DNA of 34,290 bases from Thermoplasmata archaeon (GTDB lineage Archaea > Thermoplasmatota > E2 > DHVEG-1 > B18-G2). Location: the NCBI GenBank assembly GCA_021161865.1, contig JAGGZU010000121.1, positions 1-34,290 of the forward strand, read 5' to 3'. Below, in pieces: positions 9,768-19,003 of this stretch (position 1 is the stretch's first letter; each line of letters begins with the position of its first letter). Position numbers and translations under genes: made by a program. The notes beneath the pieces were generated by a model. That model saw only the letters and a list, made by a program, of their open reading frames with translations. It ran no database searches and was not told where the DNA came from.

Positions 9768-11084
9768 ATGAGGAGAGGCAGAATTATAATAATGTTTTCC
9801 CTTCTAATCATCTCTGTTTTACTTCCAACAGTTGATGGAACACAGCTGAGTAAACAACTCAAAATATCTTTCCCAGATGATGTAGAACAAACCCGGTTTA
9901 ATCTCCCAGTTTTTGTTGCAGGACGATGGCAGTGCATAAACATAACACTCAACGAAACCGTTGATGAACTCACAGTTTCACTTTACAAAGGCGAAATCTC
10001 TCCCCCATCTTATGTTAGAGACGAAACCAACTACTACTCCTGGCGTTACGAGGCATCAAGTGGTTGGTCTGCATTACACAACTATGGTGCAGACAGTTAC
10101 TTAAACAAATCCTTGTGCAGCCAACATGATGGAGTTTACTGTTTTTGTGTAGGAGTTAACCAAAACGTTATTCCAACGGGTAAAGAATGGATTAACTGGA
10201 CACTGCAGATTACAAGCAGAGGTGAAGAGGTTTTTTCACAAAAAATTGTTATAGAGAAACCTGAAACAGGGATAGAACCAAAAACAGGTACCCTTGTTTT
10301 TCAGGTTGAACCATTCACCATAGCGAACCTCTCCTCAAGTTTTGGTATACACAACATAGGAAACACTCCTGTTAAAATAAAACAGGTATCCTACAACAAA
10401 CTCATTGACCGTATAGCAACCTCCAATCAAGGTGCCATCTTACCAGTGGATGGTGCCAGCACACACAACGTCACTATTGTTACAAAAAAATGGCCACCTG
10501 GAAGAATCATAATAGAAGGAACAACAACGGCTTCACCACTCTACTGGTTCCCCTACGGTGGTATAACATACACATCAAGCGTTCAAATACCTGTACCCCA
10601 AATATACATTTATGTTGGACACAGCGACTATGAGTTAGAGGAGATAAAAAAAGGTGACATCACCTTTCAATATAAGAGAAACATAAAAATGGTTTATGGG
10701 GAAACCAAAAACGTCACCTCCTACATTTGCGGTAACGGGAACATTTCATTCTCTCTTTCCTCAACCAACCTCACACTTCTTGGGGTATGGTATGATGGAA
10801 AAAAAATAGGAGACCCAACATCTTTCATTGTTCGTTCAACAAACACATCTGAACATCCATTGGTTGCTAAGATAGCTGCACAGAAACCGAATATCACAGG
10901 TTACATACACTACAGACTAAACTTCAACGGTCAGACAAACTCATATACGACAACAGTGCAGGTAGAAGAAACGTTTTCAGAAAAAAAACAGGGCGGTAGC
11001 AACGTAGCAACATATCTAGTGTTTGCCGGTATAATCTTAGTTACATCTTATATAATCTATACAAGAATAAAATACAATAAATAG
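9768..11084 (+). CDS. Membrane-anchored surface protein B1 (paralog of B2)
   Basis: Signal-like N-terminus (IIIMFSLLIISVLLPTVDG), C-terminal TM (VATYLVFAGIILVTSYIIYTRIKYNK), colinear with B2 (HSDYELEEI...FQYKRNIKM.YGETKNVT.Y.CGNGNI). Confidence 0.85.
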   Translation: MRRGRIIIMFSLLIISVLLPTVDGTQLSKQLKISFPDDVEQTRFNLPVFVAGRWQCINITLNETVDELTVSLYKGEISPPSYVRDETNYYSWRYEASSGWSALHNYGADSYLNKSLCSQHDGVYCFCVGVNQNVIPTGKEWINWTLQITSRGEEVFSQKIVIEKPETGIEPKTGTLVFQVEPFTIANLSSSFGIHNIGNTPVKIKQVSYNKLIDRIATSNQGAILPVDGASTHNVTIVTKKWPPGRIIIEGTTTASPLYWFPYGGITYTSSVQIPVPQIYIYVGHSDYELEEIKKGDITFQYKRNIKMVYGETKNVTSYICGNGNISFSLSSTNLTLLGVWYDGKKIGDPTSFIVRSTNTSEHPLVAKIAAQKPNITGYIHYRLNFNGQTNSYTTTVQVEETFSEKKQGGSNVATYLVFAGIILVTSYIIYTRIKYNK

Positions 11085-11156
11085 AAACCTATATTAATGG
11101 TAAATACTTTCTTTTTCCTGCTTGGGATGCAAGGTATTTCCTTTAGGAGGGGAAAG

Positions 11157-12221
11157 ATGAAGGAGAAAAAAACACTAGGCTGCCTTATTATCCTAATGCT
11201 GATTTTATCAACACTGATAGCAGGCTCACCGGTTTCTATACGTTTTATTCAGCTCGCTGGGGCAGGTCACGTTGACACACAGTATGACAATGACACATAT
11301 CTTAACGTAACTGTTGTATCTGCTCCTGCTGTCATAAACTCCTATGATATTCAGGTTGCATCAACAGGTGCTTCCCGGAGAAACGCGATGATTGATGTTA
11401 ACACAGAGTACATGTTTGTGGTTAACGTCACCTGTCCAACAACATGGCAGGAGATAGATTACATAAACATAACGGCATGGTATGACGCTGGGAGTGAATC
11501 ATCCACGTACAATGGCACAGCTGGTGGAAACCTAAACATGTTTCTACAATACCAAAACACAACAGGTAACGCTGTTTACAACATGCTTTGGCCAGACAAC
11601 GAGGTTACAAAAGGTGATCTTGTTGAAACCGTTTACAACGAGTCATGCCATGTGGTTAAACTAGAGTTTACACCCCTTAATCAGGTGAGAAGCGCCGTTG
11701 GTAATGGAGGATGGGATAATACCACAAATGCTACAAACGATGCGAAATCATGGAACTTCAAAATAGAGGTTACAACAAGCGGTGGCAACTCAACATGGGT
11801 TAAGGATGAGTACGGTGTGTACAGATACTGTGAGGTCTCAAGTTCCGCAAGCGTTAGTGCATCGGCTCTCCCAGGACATAGAGCAAGTACCTCCCCAGGT
11901 GATTTCACAATAACCTACAAGGCAAACACGCCTTATAAGCTGACGGTTACAACCAACGCCACGTTGAACAGGGTTGGGGGTGGTGACTCAATAAGTAGAG
12001 CATACATCAACGTGAGCGGCGGGGACATAACAGGCTATGATTCACTCTCTGATGGAATCGCTTACATACTCGGCTCCTCAGGCAGCTACCATGCTCAGGA
12101 AACCGATGATCCTCAGGAGACCATTAACGATGTAGCCTACCACTGCGATATACCATATGGTACGCTCTCTGGAACCTACAGTTCAAAACTGTACTACACA
12201 CTATCGCTTGACACCACATAA
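11157..12221 (+). CDS. Secreted surface protein A2 (paralog of A1 and of the giant protein's C-terminus)
   Basis: Signal peptide MKEKKTLGCLIILMLILSTLIAG. Start moved from 11097 to ATG 11157, preceded by TTTAGGAGGGGAAAG. Length (354 aa) then matches A1 (355 aa). A-module APAVINSYDIQ...INITAWYDAGSESSTYNGTAGGNLNMFLQYQNTTGNAVYNMLWP. Confidence 0.85.
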   Translation: MKEKKTLGCLIILMLILSTLIAGSPVSIRFIQLAGAGHVDTQYDNDTYLNVTVVSAPAVINSYDIQVASTGASRRNAMIDVNTEYMFVVNVTCPTTWQEIDYINITAWYDAGSESSTYNGTAGGNLNMFLQYQNTTGNAVYNMLWPDNEVTKGDLVETVYNESCHVVKLEFTPLNQVRSAVGNGGWDNTTNATNDAKSWNFKIEVTTSGGNSTWVKDEYGVYRYCEVSSSASVSASALPGHRASTSPGDFTITYKANTPYKLTVTTNATLNRVGGGDSISRAYINVSGGDITGYDSLSDGIAYILGSSGSYHAQETDDPQETINDVAYHCDIPYGTLSGTYSSKLYYTLSLDTT

Positions 12222-12263
12222 TAACAACCTTTTCATCATCTTTCTTTATACTTTAACAGAAAG

Positions 12264-12272
12264 TTTTATACC
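12264..12272 (+). promoter_or_regulatory. TATA box-like element for B2
   Basis: AGAAAGTTTTATACCATA, matching the B1 promoter context. Confidence 0.5.
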
Positions 12273-12317
12273 ATACAATATGATAAAAGATTTGAGGGTG
12301 GTGTCTGGAGTGATGGG

Positions 12318-13676
12318 ATGAAAAACCATGGATACTCTTTGCTTTTAATTAGCTTCATTACGCTTATGTTATTTGCTACAGTGTTTCAGGGCTTAGGTGA
12401 GGGGAATGGAGAAAACCAAGTTTCTGTCTCAATCCATATTCCCAGCGAGAATGAAAGAGAGCTTTTCAACAGCAGTGTTATGGTGACAGGGTTATGGCAT
12501 TACGTCAACATCACCTTTGACGAGACAATAAACCCTAATGTGGTTAATTTAATCCTTTACAAGGGTGAAAACACTGCCCCTCTTCAGAAAAATGAGGCTA
12601 CATATTACTCATGGGAATATGATGGCATAGACTGGAAGGACAACATGAACTATGGTGGAGGTTCATACACCTACATCGACCAAACACGGTGTAAAAAAAC
12701 CGGGAAAACCTATGCATTCTGTATTGCCACTGATGACTTTGTTGCCAATAATAATCCTAACGCTATAGAATATGAAAACTGGACGATGGTTGTCAAAGCG
12801 GATGGAACTGAAGTCTTCTCCACACCACTGGTTATGGAGGAACCTGTTGCAAGTGTTGCTGTAACCAGGGCAGACTATAACCTAAGAGTTGAACCCTTCA
12901 CTGAAACCGTGCTTAAACCGGTACAGGAGTTCATAACAATAAACACAGGGAATGTTCCGCTTCACATCAAAGTTTTTTACAATAAACTAAACGAATCCAT
13001 AGTCACATCAAACGTTAACACCATAATTCATCCTGGTGAGACACTGAATCACAGTGTTGCAGTGGCAACAAAAAGATGGCAGCCAGGTTACGTCTCTATT
13101 TCAGGTACACTGTATGCAGATGCCCTTTATGTTGTCCCCACAGGTTTTATCTCACTGGACACCTCATATGTTTTCAACGGTGTTCCACGTATAGTTATAC
13201 AGGTTGGTCACAGCAACTATGAGCTTGAGGAGATACCGAACAATGATGTGACATTTCAGTACAAGAAAAATATTGAGATGAATTATGGAGAAACAAAAAA
13301 TGTAACCGCTTACTTATGTGGAAATGGTAATATTACAATATCTATAGCCAACAGCAACATCACCTTGTTGAATGTGTGGAGTGATGGTGTAATTGTTGAC
13401 AACATTCAGAATTTCACGATGCATTCAACAAACTCGTCGGAACATCAGATTGTGGTTCAGCTTCAAGCGTTAAAACCCAATGCCACCGCATATCTATTTT
13501 ATACTCTAAAACTCAGCGGTTCAAGCCATGTTTACACCAGCACAATACGGGTTGGGCCAGAAATCCCTGGAAAAAGGGAGTATGCTGAGAACACGCTTGC
13601 GTACATAGTTGTTGGTGTAGCGATTGCAGGAGTAGTGATTTACATGATCTACAATCAGTTGAGGTACAGGAGGTGA
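12318..13676 (+). CDS. Membrane-anchored surface protein B2 (paralog of B1)
   Basis: Signal-like N-terminus, C-terminal TM (LAYIVVGVAIAGVVIYMIYNQLRYRR), colinear similarity to B1. Confidence 0.85.
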   Translation: MKNHGYSLLLISFITLMLFATVFQGLGEGNGENQVSVSIHIPSENERELFNSSVMVTGLWHYVNITFDETINPNVVNLILYKGENTAPLQKNEATYYSWEYDGIDWKDNMNYGGGSYTYIDQTRCKKTGKTYAFCIATDDFVANNNPNAIEYENWTMVVKADGTEVFSTPLVMEEPVASVAVTRADYNLRVEPFTETVLKPVQEFITINTGNVPLHIKVFYNKLNESIVTSNVNTIIHPGETLNHSVAVATKRWQPGYVSISGTLYADALYVVPTGFISLDTSYVFNGVPRIVIQVGHSNYELEEIPNNDVTFQYKKNIEMNYGETKNVTAYLCGNGNITISIANSNITLLNVWSDGVIVDNIQNFTMHSTNSSEHQIVVQLQALKPNATAYLFYTLKLSGSSHVYTSTIRVGPEIPGKREYAENTLAYIVVGVAIAGVVIYMIYNQLRYRR

Positions 13677-13683
13677 AGAAGTC

Positions 13684-14331
13684 ATGAGATTAACTCCGAT
13701 TACATTTGCATGTTTAGTCATTCTCTCAATTGTTTTATTCTCTCAGCCTGTTTTTGCTGGTAAGGCAGGGGTTGGTGTACTCAATGTCCCCCCAGAATAC
13801 CGTGCCACAAGAATAATACAGGCAGAAAACCTCATCAAGGTTTACCTTGTAATCTCGGACTACAACTCTTGGCGTGACATATACCAAGTGGACCTTCTTT
13901 TGAAAAACAATGATGCTGTAGTGGCTCAATTTCGTTTTAAACAGTATGAAAGTACAATCTCATATGATGAGATAGACCTGTTTAGAGAGATTAAGGGCGA
14001 TGGTTACCTCATACCTGAGAGTTGCAGTGTTTCACATTCACCGTCAAAGGAGACAGTCGATGATAGATGTCTACTTTACATTACCTTTGCCTTCACACCT
14101 ATACCATATTGTACAAGGATGGAGGTTTCCACATATGATAGAGGAGGGCTTTCTGCCACTACATCAATAGATTACCCAGTTGAGGGTTCCGCACGGAATG
14201 AAAAATTGATAGTACCCTTCTGGACAGGTTCGCCTGTTGAGGTTTCGCCTGACCTAATCAATGTTATAGCCGTCTCTGTTGCATTTACAACTACAGCGGT
14301 TTTAATTGTGAAAAGGAGGGAGGTTACATGA
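13684..14331 (+). CDS. Small secreted/membrane protein with signal peptide and C-terminal TM
   Basis: N-terminal hydrophobic segment (FACLVILSIVLFSQPVFA), C-terminal hydrophobic segment (LINVIAVSVAFTTTAVLIVKRREVT). Stop overlaps the next start (ATGA at 14328-14331). Confidence 0.8.
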   Translation: MRLTPITFACLVILSIVLFSQPVFAGKAGVGVLNVPPEYRATRIIQAENLIKVYLVISDYNSWRDIYQVDLLLKNNDAVVAQFRFKQYESTISYDEIDLFREIKGDGYLIPESCSVSHSPSKETVDDRCLLYITFAFTPIPYCTRMEVSTYDRGGLSATTSIDYPVEGSARNEKLIVPFWTGSPVEVSPDLINVIAVSVAFTTTAVLIVKRREVT

Positions 14332-15230
14332 ACAAAAACAACTCGTGGATGTTTTCCTTCATATTTTTTGTTTTTCTTTCAAGTTTCGTTGCAGCGAAAG
14401 CTGTGTTCATTCTTTTCTTCCAAGCCTCCTTTGATCCCCCGTTTATACTTCAGTTGACACCCTTATACCTGTTACCTGCTGTAAACAACCTGCAGCTTTT
14501 TCTTTTTTCACTAATAGTGGTTGTCTTTGATGCCTATCTTCACATAAAAGATACTAGAAGAAATCTTCTTTACTCTCTTATTCCAACGTTGATTATGTTA
14601 TCTGGTGTATCGTCGGTTATCATAACGAACGAGTTTTCTGTTGAATATACTGTACATTACCTAGTTTTCCTTTTTCTACTGGCCATACTGGTTGTTGACC
14701 ATAGAAGAACCTTACCAGCGATCACAGAAAAGGTTAAACCCATGCCTTCTAAAGCTTTTAAGCACAGTGGAACAAGGGTGTCTCATCTCCCATCTTTTGC
14801 CTTTGTGCAGCCATCTTCATCTAAACTAATAAGTTTAGGTTTCATATCCAACAAACCACTTAAACCATCTAAAAGAGAGCAGGAGATTGAAGATGCGTTG
14901 AAGGAAAGGATAAAGGATAGAAGCTACAGTAAAAAGGAGAAAAAAACCCTTCTCTCTGAGGTGGAGATGATAAGTGATTTATGCAGGTTGGATGACCTAA
15001 CACCATCCCATGCTGATGTTCTGATAGATGCGGGTTTTAGGTCTTTAAAGGAGCTTTCAGAGGGTGACCCCAGTACTATATTTAAGGTGTTTTCTGATAA
15101 GGAGAGGCTGCCAAATATTGGTGTCACAATGGAACGTGTGGAGGGATGGGTTGATTCAGCTAAAACACTTATTGAGCAAGAAAAGAGTCAATATTGGGTA
15201 GATTCTCCAAAATACTTAAATAGGGAATAA
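14328..15230 (+). CDS. Multi-pass membrane protein with C-terminal helix-hairpin-helix/SAM-like domain
   Basis: Several hydrophobic segments in residues 1-130. Basic/charged linker, then LDDLTPSHADVLIDAGFRSLKELSEGDPSTIFKVFSDKERLPNIGVTMERVEGWVDSAKTLIEQ, which has an HhH-like pattern. Confidence 0.75.
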   Translation: MNKNNSWMFSFIFFVFLSSFVAAKAVFILFFQASFDPPFILQLTPLYLLPAVNNLQLFLFSLIVVVFDAYLHIKDTRRNLLYSLIPTLIMLSGVSSVIITNEFSVEYTVHYLVFLFLLAILVVDHRRTLPAITEKVKPMPSKAFKHSGTRVSHLPSFAFVQPSSSKLISLGFISNKPLKPSKREQEIEDALKERIKDRSYSKKEKKTLLSEVEMISDLCRLDDLTPSHADVLIDAGFRSLKELSEGDPSTIFKVFSDKERLPNIGVTMERVEGWVDSAKTLIEQEKSQYWVDSPKYLNRE

Positions 15231-15277
15231 CGGTAATATTTGTGGAATAATATATAAAAATAGGGAGATGTTTAGGT

Positions 15278-18028
15278 ATGTTGGCGAAAAACCTAACGAA
15301 AATATTGTCCTTAATGATTTTTGTTACCGTGACCATAATAGGAGGTTTAACCCTTTTATCATCCGCTCAGATGTATGAACATGATGGAGTATTCATTGAC
15401 ACTTTAACCAACCAGAGCTACATAGCCTCATCTGAAAACTGTCAGTTTGTAAATAGGTCAGTAAGGATACTACAAACACCGGGGAATTTCACCTACGATT
15501 TTTCAAACAGCAACATGTCTGAGGCACGGTACAGAAACAATGCACCAGAAATGTTTCTGCCGATAATCGGTCCAAAAATACTGCTTGAACAGCAGTTCAA
15601 ACCATCTGCCTTGGAAAACATTTCATACTTCGGAGATGGTAAGAAACTAAAAAACTATTCAACATCCAGCTGGCTAGTACCAATCCACCATTTTCGCATC
15701 AAAATAAATGTTTCCAGGCAGGCTGTTGATGAAATCCATTTCCTATGGAATGGCTCTTTCAACTCCGATGATGGTGTGAGAGTATTTGCATGGCGGTATG
15801 TTTCAACATCAAGCACAGCTGGATGGTGGACGTTATTAACAGCGACAAACGAGACACCGGTTGAAAAGGTAGTATACACAGAGCCACAGAGATACATCAG
15901 CAAAGAAGGCTATATAGACTTCATCGTTACACCATACAGGAGTTACACATATGAGAGGACATGTCTATCAACGGATTATGTTTCCGTAAAAGTATCGACA
16001 ACCGGAAAAAACATGGTTGCAAGGTTTGACACAAAACCAATAAACCCAGAGCATCTATGGCTTTGGGAGTACGTCACGTGGAATGCGATCACACCCTCTG
16101 GAACAAATATAAGGTGTCAAATACTGAATGAAAGCGGTGAAATAGTCAGCGACAACATACTAAATGGGAACGAAGAAGGTTTCACAAAACCCTTCTGGCT
16201 TTTCTCTCTGACCGGGGGAGGCTACACAAACATAAGTCTTAGATTTCAACTCGAAACAAATGATCCAGATTTTTCACCGGTTTTAGATGAGTACAGGGTG
16301 CTATGGCAACCCACGATAAATAAATGGCAGGTTAACTTCCCGGATATAAACAATTCAAGGACAGACAAAAAAACAAGAGATTACATTATCTCAATACCTA
16401 TTCACCTGCCGAAGGGTTACTGGTGGAACAAATTCTATGCGACCACCAACCTATCACAGGGTGGAAACATCACTTTCAGCGTACTAGATTTTTACAAAAA
16501 ACCCCTTCTCTCAAACATAACATCAGGCGACAGTATATCCTCAGTGTGCACAAGAATCATTAGACTGAGAGCAGACTTTATAAGAGAAAACGATACACAA
16601 AACCCTGTTTTAAAACAATGGAACATCACTTTTAAACCTGACACAGAAAAACCAGAGTTCAGAGACTTTTCACCAATATCCGTCGGTCAATCGACAGAGG
16701 ATTTCAGCATACAGGCAAGAGATTTGAACTCAGGGTTGTACATAGGTTCTGCACATTACATGTTGATCTACAATGTAAATGGAACCATGAAAAACACAAC
16801 ATGGTTACCTGCCTCATGTTCATCAGAAAACTGCACAGACTGCAGCAGGAGTTGGCAGACCCTTATTGCGTATGATGTACCGGTTTTTTACTCATCCAAA
16901 ATCCCTCAATTGATAGATACAGGAGGCGAAACAAACGTTACGCTGTATGGCGTTCAGTTCTCCATAGACGACATGGCTGGGAACCAGAAAAAAAGTAATG
17001 TGTATGAAATAAACATAGATGTTTCTCCACCAAGCTCAGAGGTCACTGAGGTATTAAAGGAGGCGGAGGGAACAATAACCGTCGAGGCTAATGCAACCGA
17101 TGACACACATCAAGTTGAACTTTACTACCAGTACTCAGCTGACAACAAAACCTTTTCACCGCCTAAACTGGTTGACGTAGATGAAACCATGCCATGGGAG
17201 TGGAGTTTTCTACCACAGGAAAGTGGCTACTACAGGTTTTACACCATAGCCGTGGATGAGTTTAAAAACAGAGAAAAACCACCAACCGTTGGTGACATAA
17301 CAGTATTCATAGACAACAACCCCCCAGATAAACCAAGGTTCAACGAAACCATACATTGGATAGCCTCACCGACAATATGTTGCGTGAACTTCACAGACGA
17401 TTTCATGTTGTCCACCATAGAGTATAGTTTAAACGGTGAACAAAACCTTTGGCGTGAGATAGCGACAAACCTCAACAGTAGATACTACAACACATCATTT
17501 AGTTTAACACAGTATGATTGGGATAGAATAGACGAAGGAGAAGATGCCTACATCTACTTCCGAGTAACAGATAAGGCTGGGAACGTTTACGAGACGGCAG
17601 ACAAAGGGGATGCCCTACATATAGCTAAGGATATAACACCACCGAGGGCTGAGATAGACAAAATAACCACATGGCAATGGAACAACCCATTCCACATAAC
17701 ATGTTACGTTGTAGATGATGAAAGCAACATTACAAACGTAACTCTACTTTACCGTCACTCCTTTGACAACGAAAGCTGGGGGAACTGGACTGTTTATGGA
17801 AGCACAATCACAAACGGTACATACACATGGACGTTCAACGCGCCAGATGAGGGATACTACCAGTTCAGGGTTGTAGCTACCAATAATGCAGGTGAACAGG
17901 GTGAATCAGAGGTTGTAGCTACAGGGGTTACAGTGTTTCCAGTAGCACATGTGCTGGTTTTCATAGCAGCATTCATAGCGTTAATACTAACAACCATTGT
18001 CGTCGTACATAAATGGAGAACAGCCTAA
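15278..18028 (+). CDS. Large Ig-like-domain cell-surface protein with C-terminal TM anchor
   Basis: Signal (ILSLMIFVTVTIIGGLTLLSSAQ). Repeated Ig-like motif VELYYQYSADNKTF...WEWSFLPQESGYYRFYTIAVD and VTLLYRHSFDNESW...YTWTFNAPDEGYYQFRVVATNNAG. C-terminal TM VLVFIAAFIALILTTIVVVHKWRTA. Confidence 0.85.
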   Translation: MLAKNLTKILSLMIFVTVTIIGGLTLLSSAQMYEHDGVFIDTLTNQSYIASSENCQFVNRSVRILQTPGNFTYDFSNSNMSEARYRNNAPEMFLPIIGPKILLEQQFKPSALENISYFGDGKKLKNYSTSSWLVPIHHFRIKINVSRQAVDEIHFLWNGSFNSDDGVRVFAWRYVSTSSTAGWWTLLTATNETPVEKVVYTEPQRYISKEGYIDFIVTPYRSYTYERTCLSTDYVSVKVSTTGKNMVARFDTKPINPEHLWLWEYVTWNAITPSGTNIRCQILNESGEIVSDNILNGNEEGFTKPFWLFSLTGGGYTNISLRFQLETNDPDFSPVLDEYRVLWQPTINKWQVNFPDINNSRTDKKTRDYIISIPIHLPKGYWWNKFYATTNLSQGGNITFSVLDFYKKPLLSNITSGDSISSVCTRIIRLRADFIRENDTQNPVLKQWNITFKPDTEKPEFRDFSPISVGQSTEDFSIQARDLNSGLYIGSAHYMLIYNVNGTMKNTTWLPASCSSENCTDCSRSWQTLIAYDVPVFYSSKIPQLIDTGGETNVTLYGVQFSIDDMAGNQKKSNVYEINIDVSPPSSEVTEVLKEAEGTITVEANATDDTHQVELYYQYSADNKTFSPPKLVDVDETMPWEWSFLPQESGYYRFYTIAVDEFKNREKPPTVGDITVFIDNNPPDKPRFNETIHWIASPTICCVNFTDDFMLSTIEYSLNGEQNLWREIATNLNSRYYNTSFSLTQYDWDRIDEGEDAYIYFRVTDKAGNVYETADKGDALHIAKDITPPRAEIDKITTWQWNNPFHITCYVVDDESNITNVTLLYRHSFDNESWGNWTVYGSTITNGTYTWTFNAPDEGYYQFRVVATNNAGEQGESEVVATGVTVFPVAHVLVFIAAFIALILTTIVVVHKWRTA

Positions 18029-18036
18029 CAACCAGT

Positions 18037-18056
18037 GGGTGGTTTTGGGTGGTTTT
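18037..18056 (+). repeat. G-rich tandem repeat (GGGTGGTTTT)x2 between convergent genes
   Basis: GGGTGGTTTTGGGTGGTTTTGG directly visible. Confidence 0.9.
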
Positions 18057-18068
18057 GGTTACATTAAA

Positions 18069-18833
18069 TTAGCCGATGTATTGAAGATCCTCAGGTTTCT
18101 CCTTAGCCATCTGCTCGAGGTCTCTCAACTGCTGAGCAATACTTTCTATCTCCTTAGCTTTTATCTCCAACTCCGATAGATCAATCTTCATTTTAAGTAT
18201 ATTTGAAAGAACCTTCAAAACAGCCTTTGCACTTGTAGGGTCGACAAGGTAACCGGGGGTTTCACCCATTAAACATACCCCCTCCATTCCATACAGCTTA
18301 CCGATACCTAAAAGAAGACCACTTGCACCTATTATACCACCACCTGGCTCATTTTCCTTAAACAATACGCCAGCCTTTTTCATCCTAGTTACAAGCTTCT
18401 TAGAGGTTGCAGCCCCTAAAACCTTCGGTTCTTTTATCTCCTTACCAAGGCCGTATCCCCCTAAAGTGAAGATTTGAGTAACCTTGAACCTCTCAGCTAT
18501 CTTAAGGATGGCGTCTGTTAACTCATACTGTCCACTTGACGACAGCCCCTGATAGTCGCCTGTCAAGAGGATAAGATCCCTGTTTTTCTTATTCTTTGCC
18601 TTCCAATAAAACAACTCGTTACTAACCAGTTTTATGGTGCCATCGGTGTTTATAAAAACCTGAGGAGGAAAATCCTTACTGTAAATCTCTGCAAACTTCT
18701 TAGCCTCTATACTCTCTATAAGATGCTCAACAGCAAGTTTACCAACGTTCCCTATACCCGGCAACCCCTCTATCAATATGGTATTCTTCAAAGTCGGTTT
18801 CCTTCCAATGTATTTAACCACAACATCCTTCAT
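18069..18833 (-). CDS. PAC2 family protein (proteasome assembly chaperone 2-like, archaeal)
   Basis: ILIEGLPGIGNVGKLAVEHLIESIEAKKFAEIYSKDFPPQVFINTDGTIKLVSNELFYWK and GGYGLGKEIKEPKVLGAATSKKL are typical of the archaeal PAC2 family. It lies next to nop10, as is common. Confidence 0.9.
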   Translation of the reverse strand: MKDVVVKYIGRKPTLKNTILIEGLPGIGNVGKLAVEHLIESIEAKKFAEIYSKDFPPQVFINTDGTIKLVSNELFYWKAKNKKNRDLILLTGDYQGLSSSGQYELTDAILKIAERFKVTQIFTLGGYGLGKEIKEPKVLGAATSKKLVTRMKKAGVLFKENEPGGGIIGASGLLLGIGKLYGMEGVCLMGETPGYLVDPTSAKAVLKVLSNILKMKIDLSELEIKAKEIESIAQQLRDLEQMAKEKPEDLQYIG

Positions 18834-19003
18834 GTTCCTTCACTTCTCTCCATTCTTTTTAAAGACACACGGTATGATCCATATCTGTCTTCAGGGGAGA
18901 AACGTGCAGGTTTTTTTACAACCGTGTTCCCCCCGCATACTCTGCATTTCTCTTCAAGTGTGTACTCTTTACACACAGGGCAGTACCTTATGGAAGACAT
19001 CAT
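18830..19003 (-). CDS. nop10: H/ACA RNA-protein complex component Nop10 (57 aa; absent from ORF track)
   Basis: Translated by hand from the minus strand: MMSSIRYCPVCKEYTLEEKCRVCGGNTVVKKPARFSPEDRYGSYRVSLKRMERSEGT*. Zinc ribbon plus PARFSPEDRYGSYR signature. ATGA overlaps with both neighbours. Confidence 0.97.
   Translation of the reverse strand: MMSSIRYCPVCKEYTLEEKCRVCGGNTVVKKPARFSPEDRYGSYRVSLKRMERSEGT

Noticed and set aside
8634-12221. A1/A2 as true homologs of Gram-positive WxL proteins
   Set aside because: Only gene-layout analogy and a weak resemblance of the C-terminal 'GTY' strand; no convincing paired WxL motifs. Kept as analogy only.
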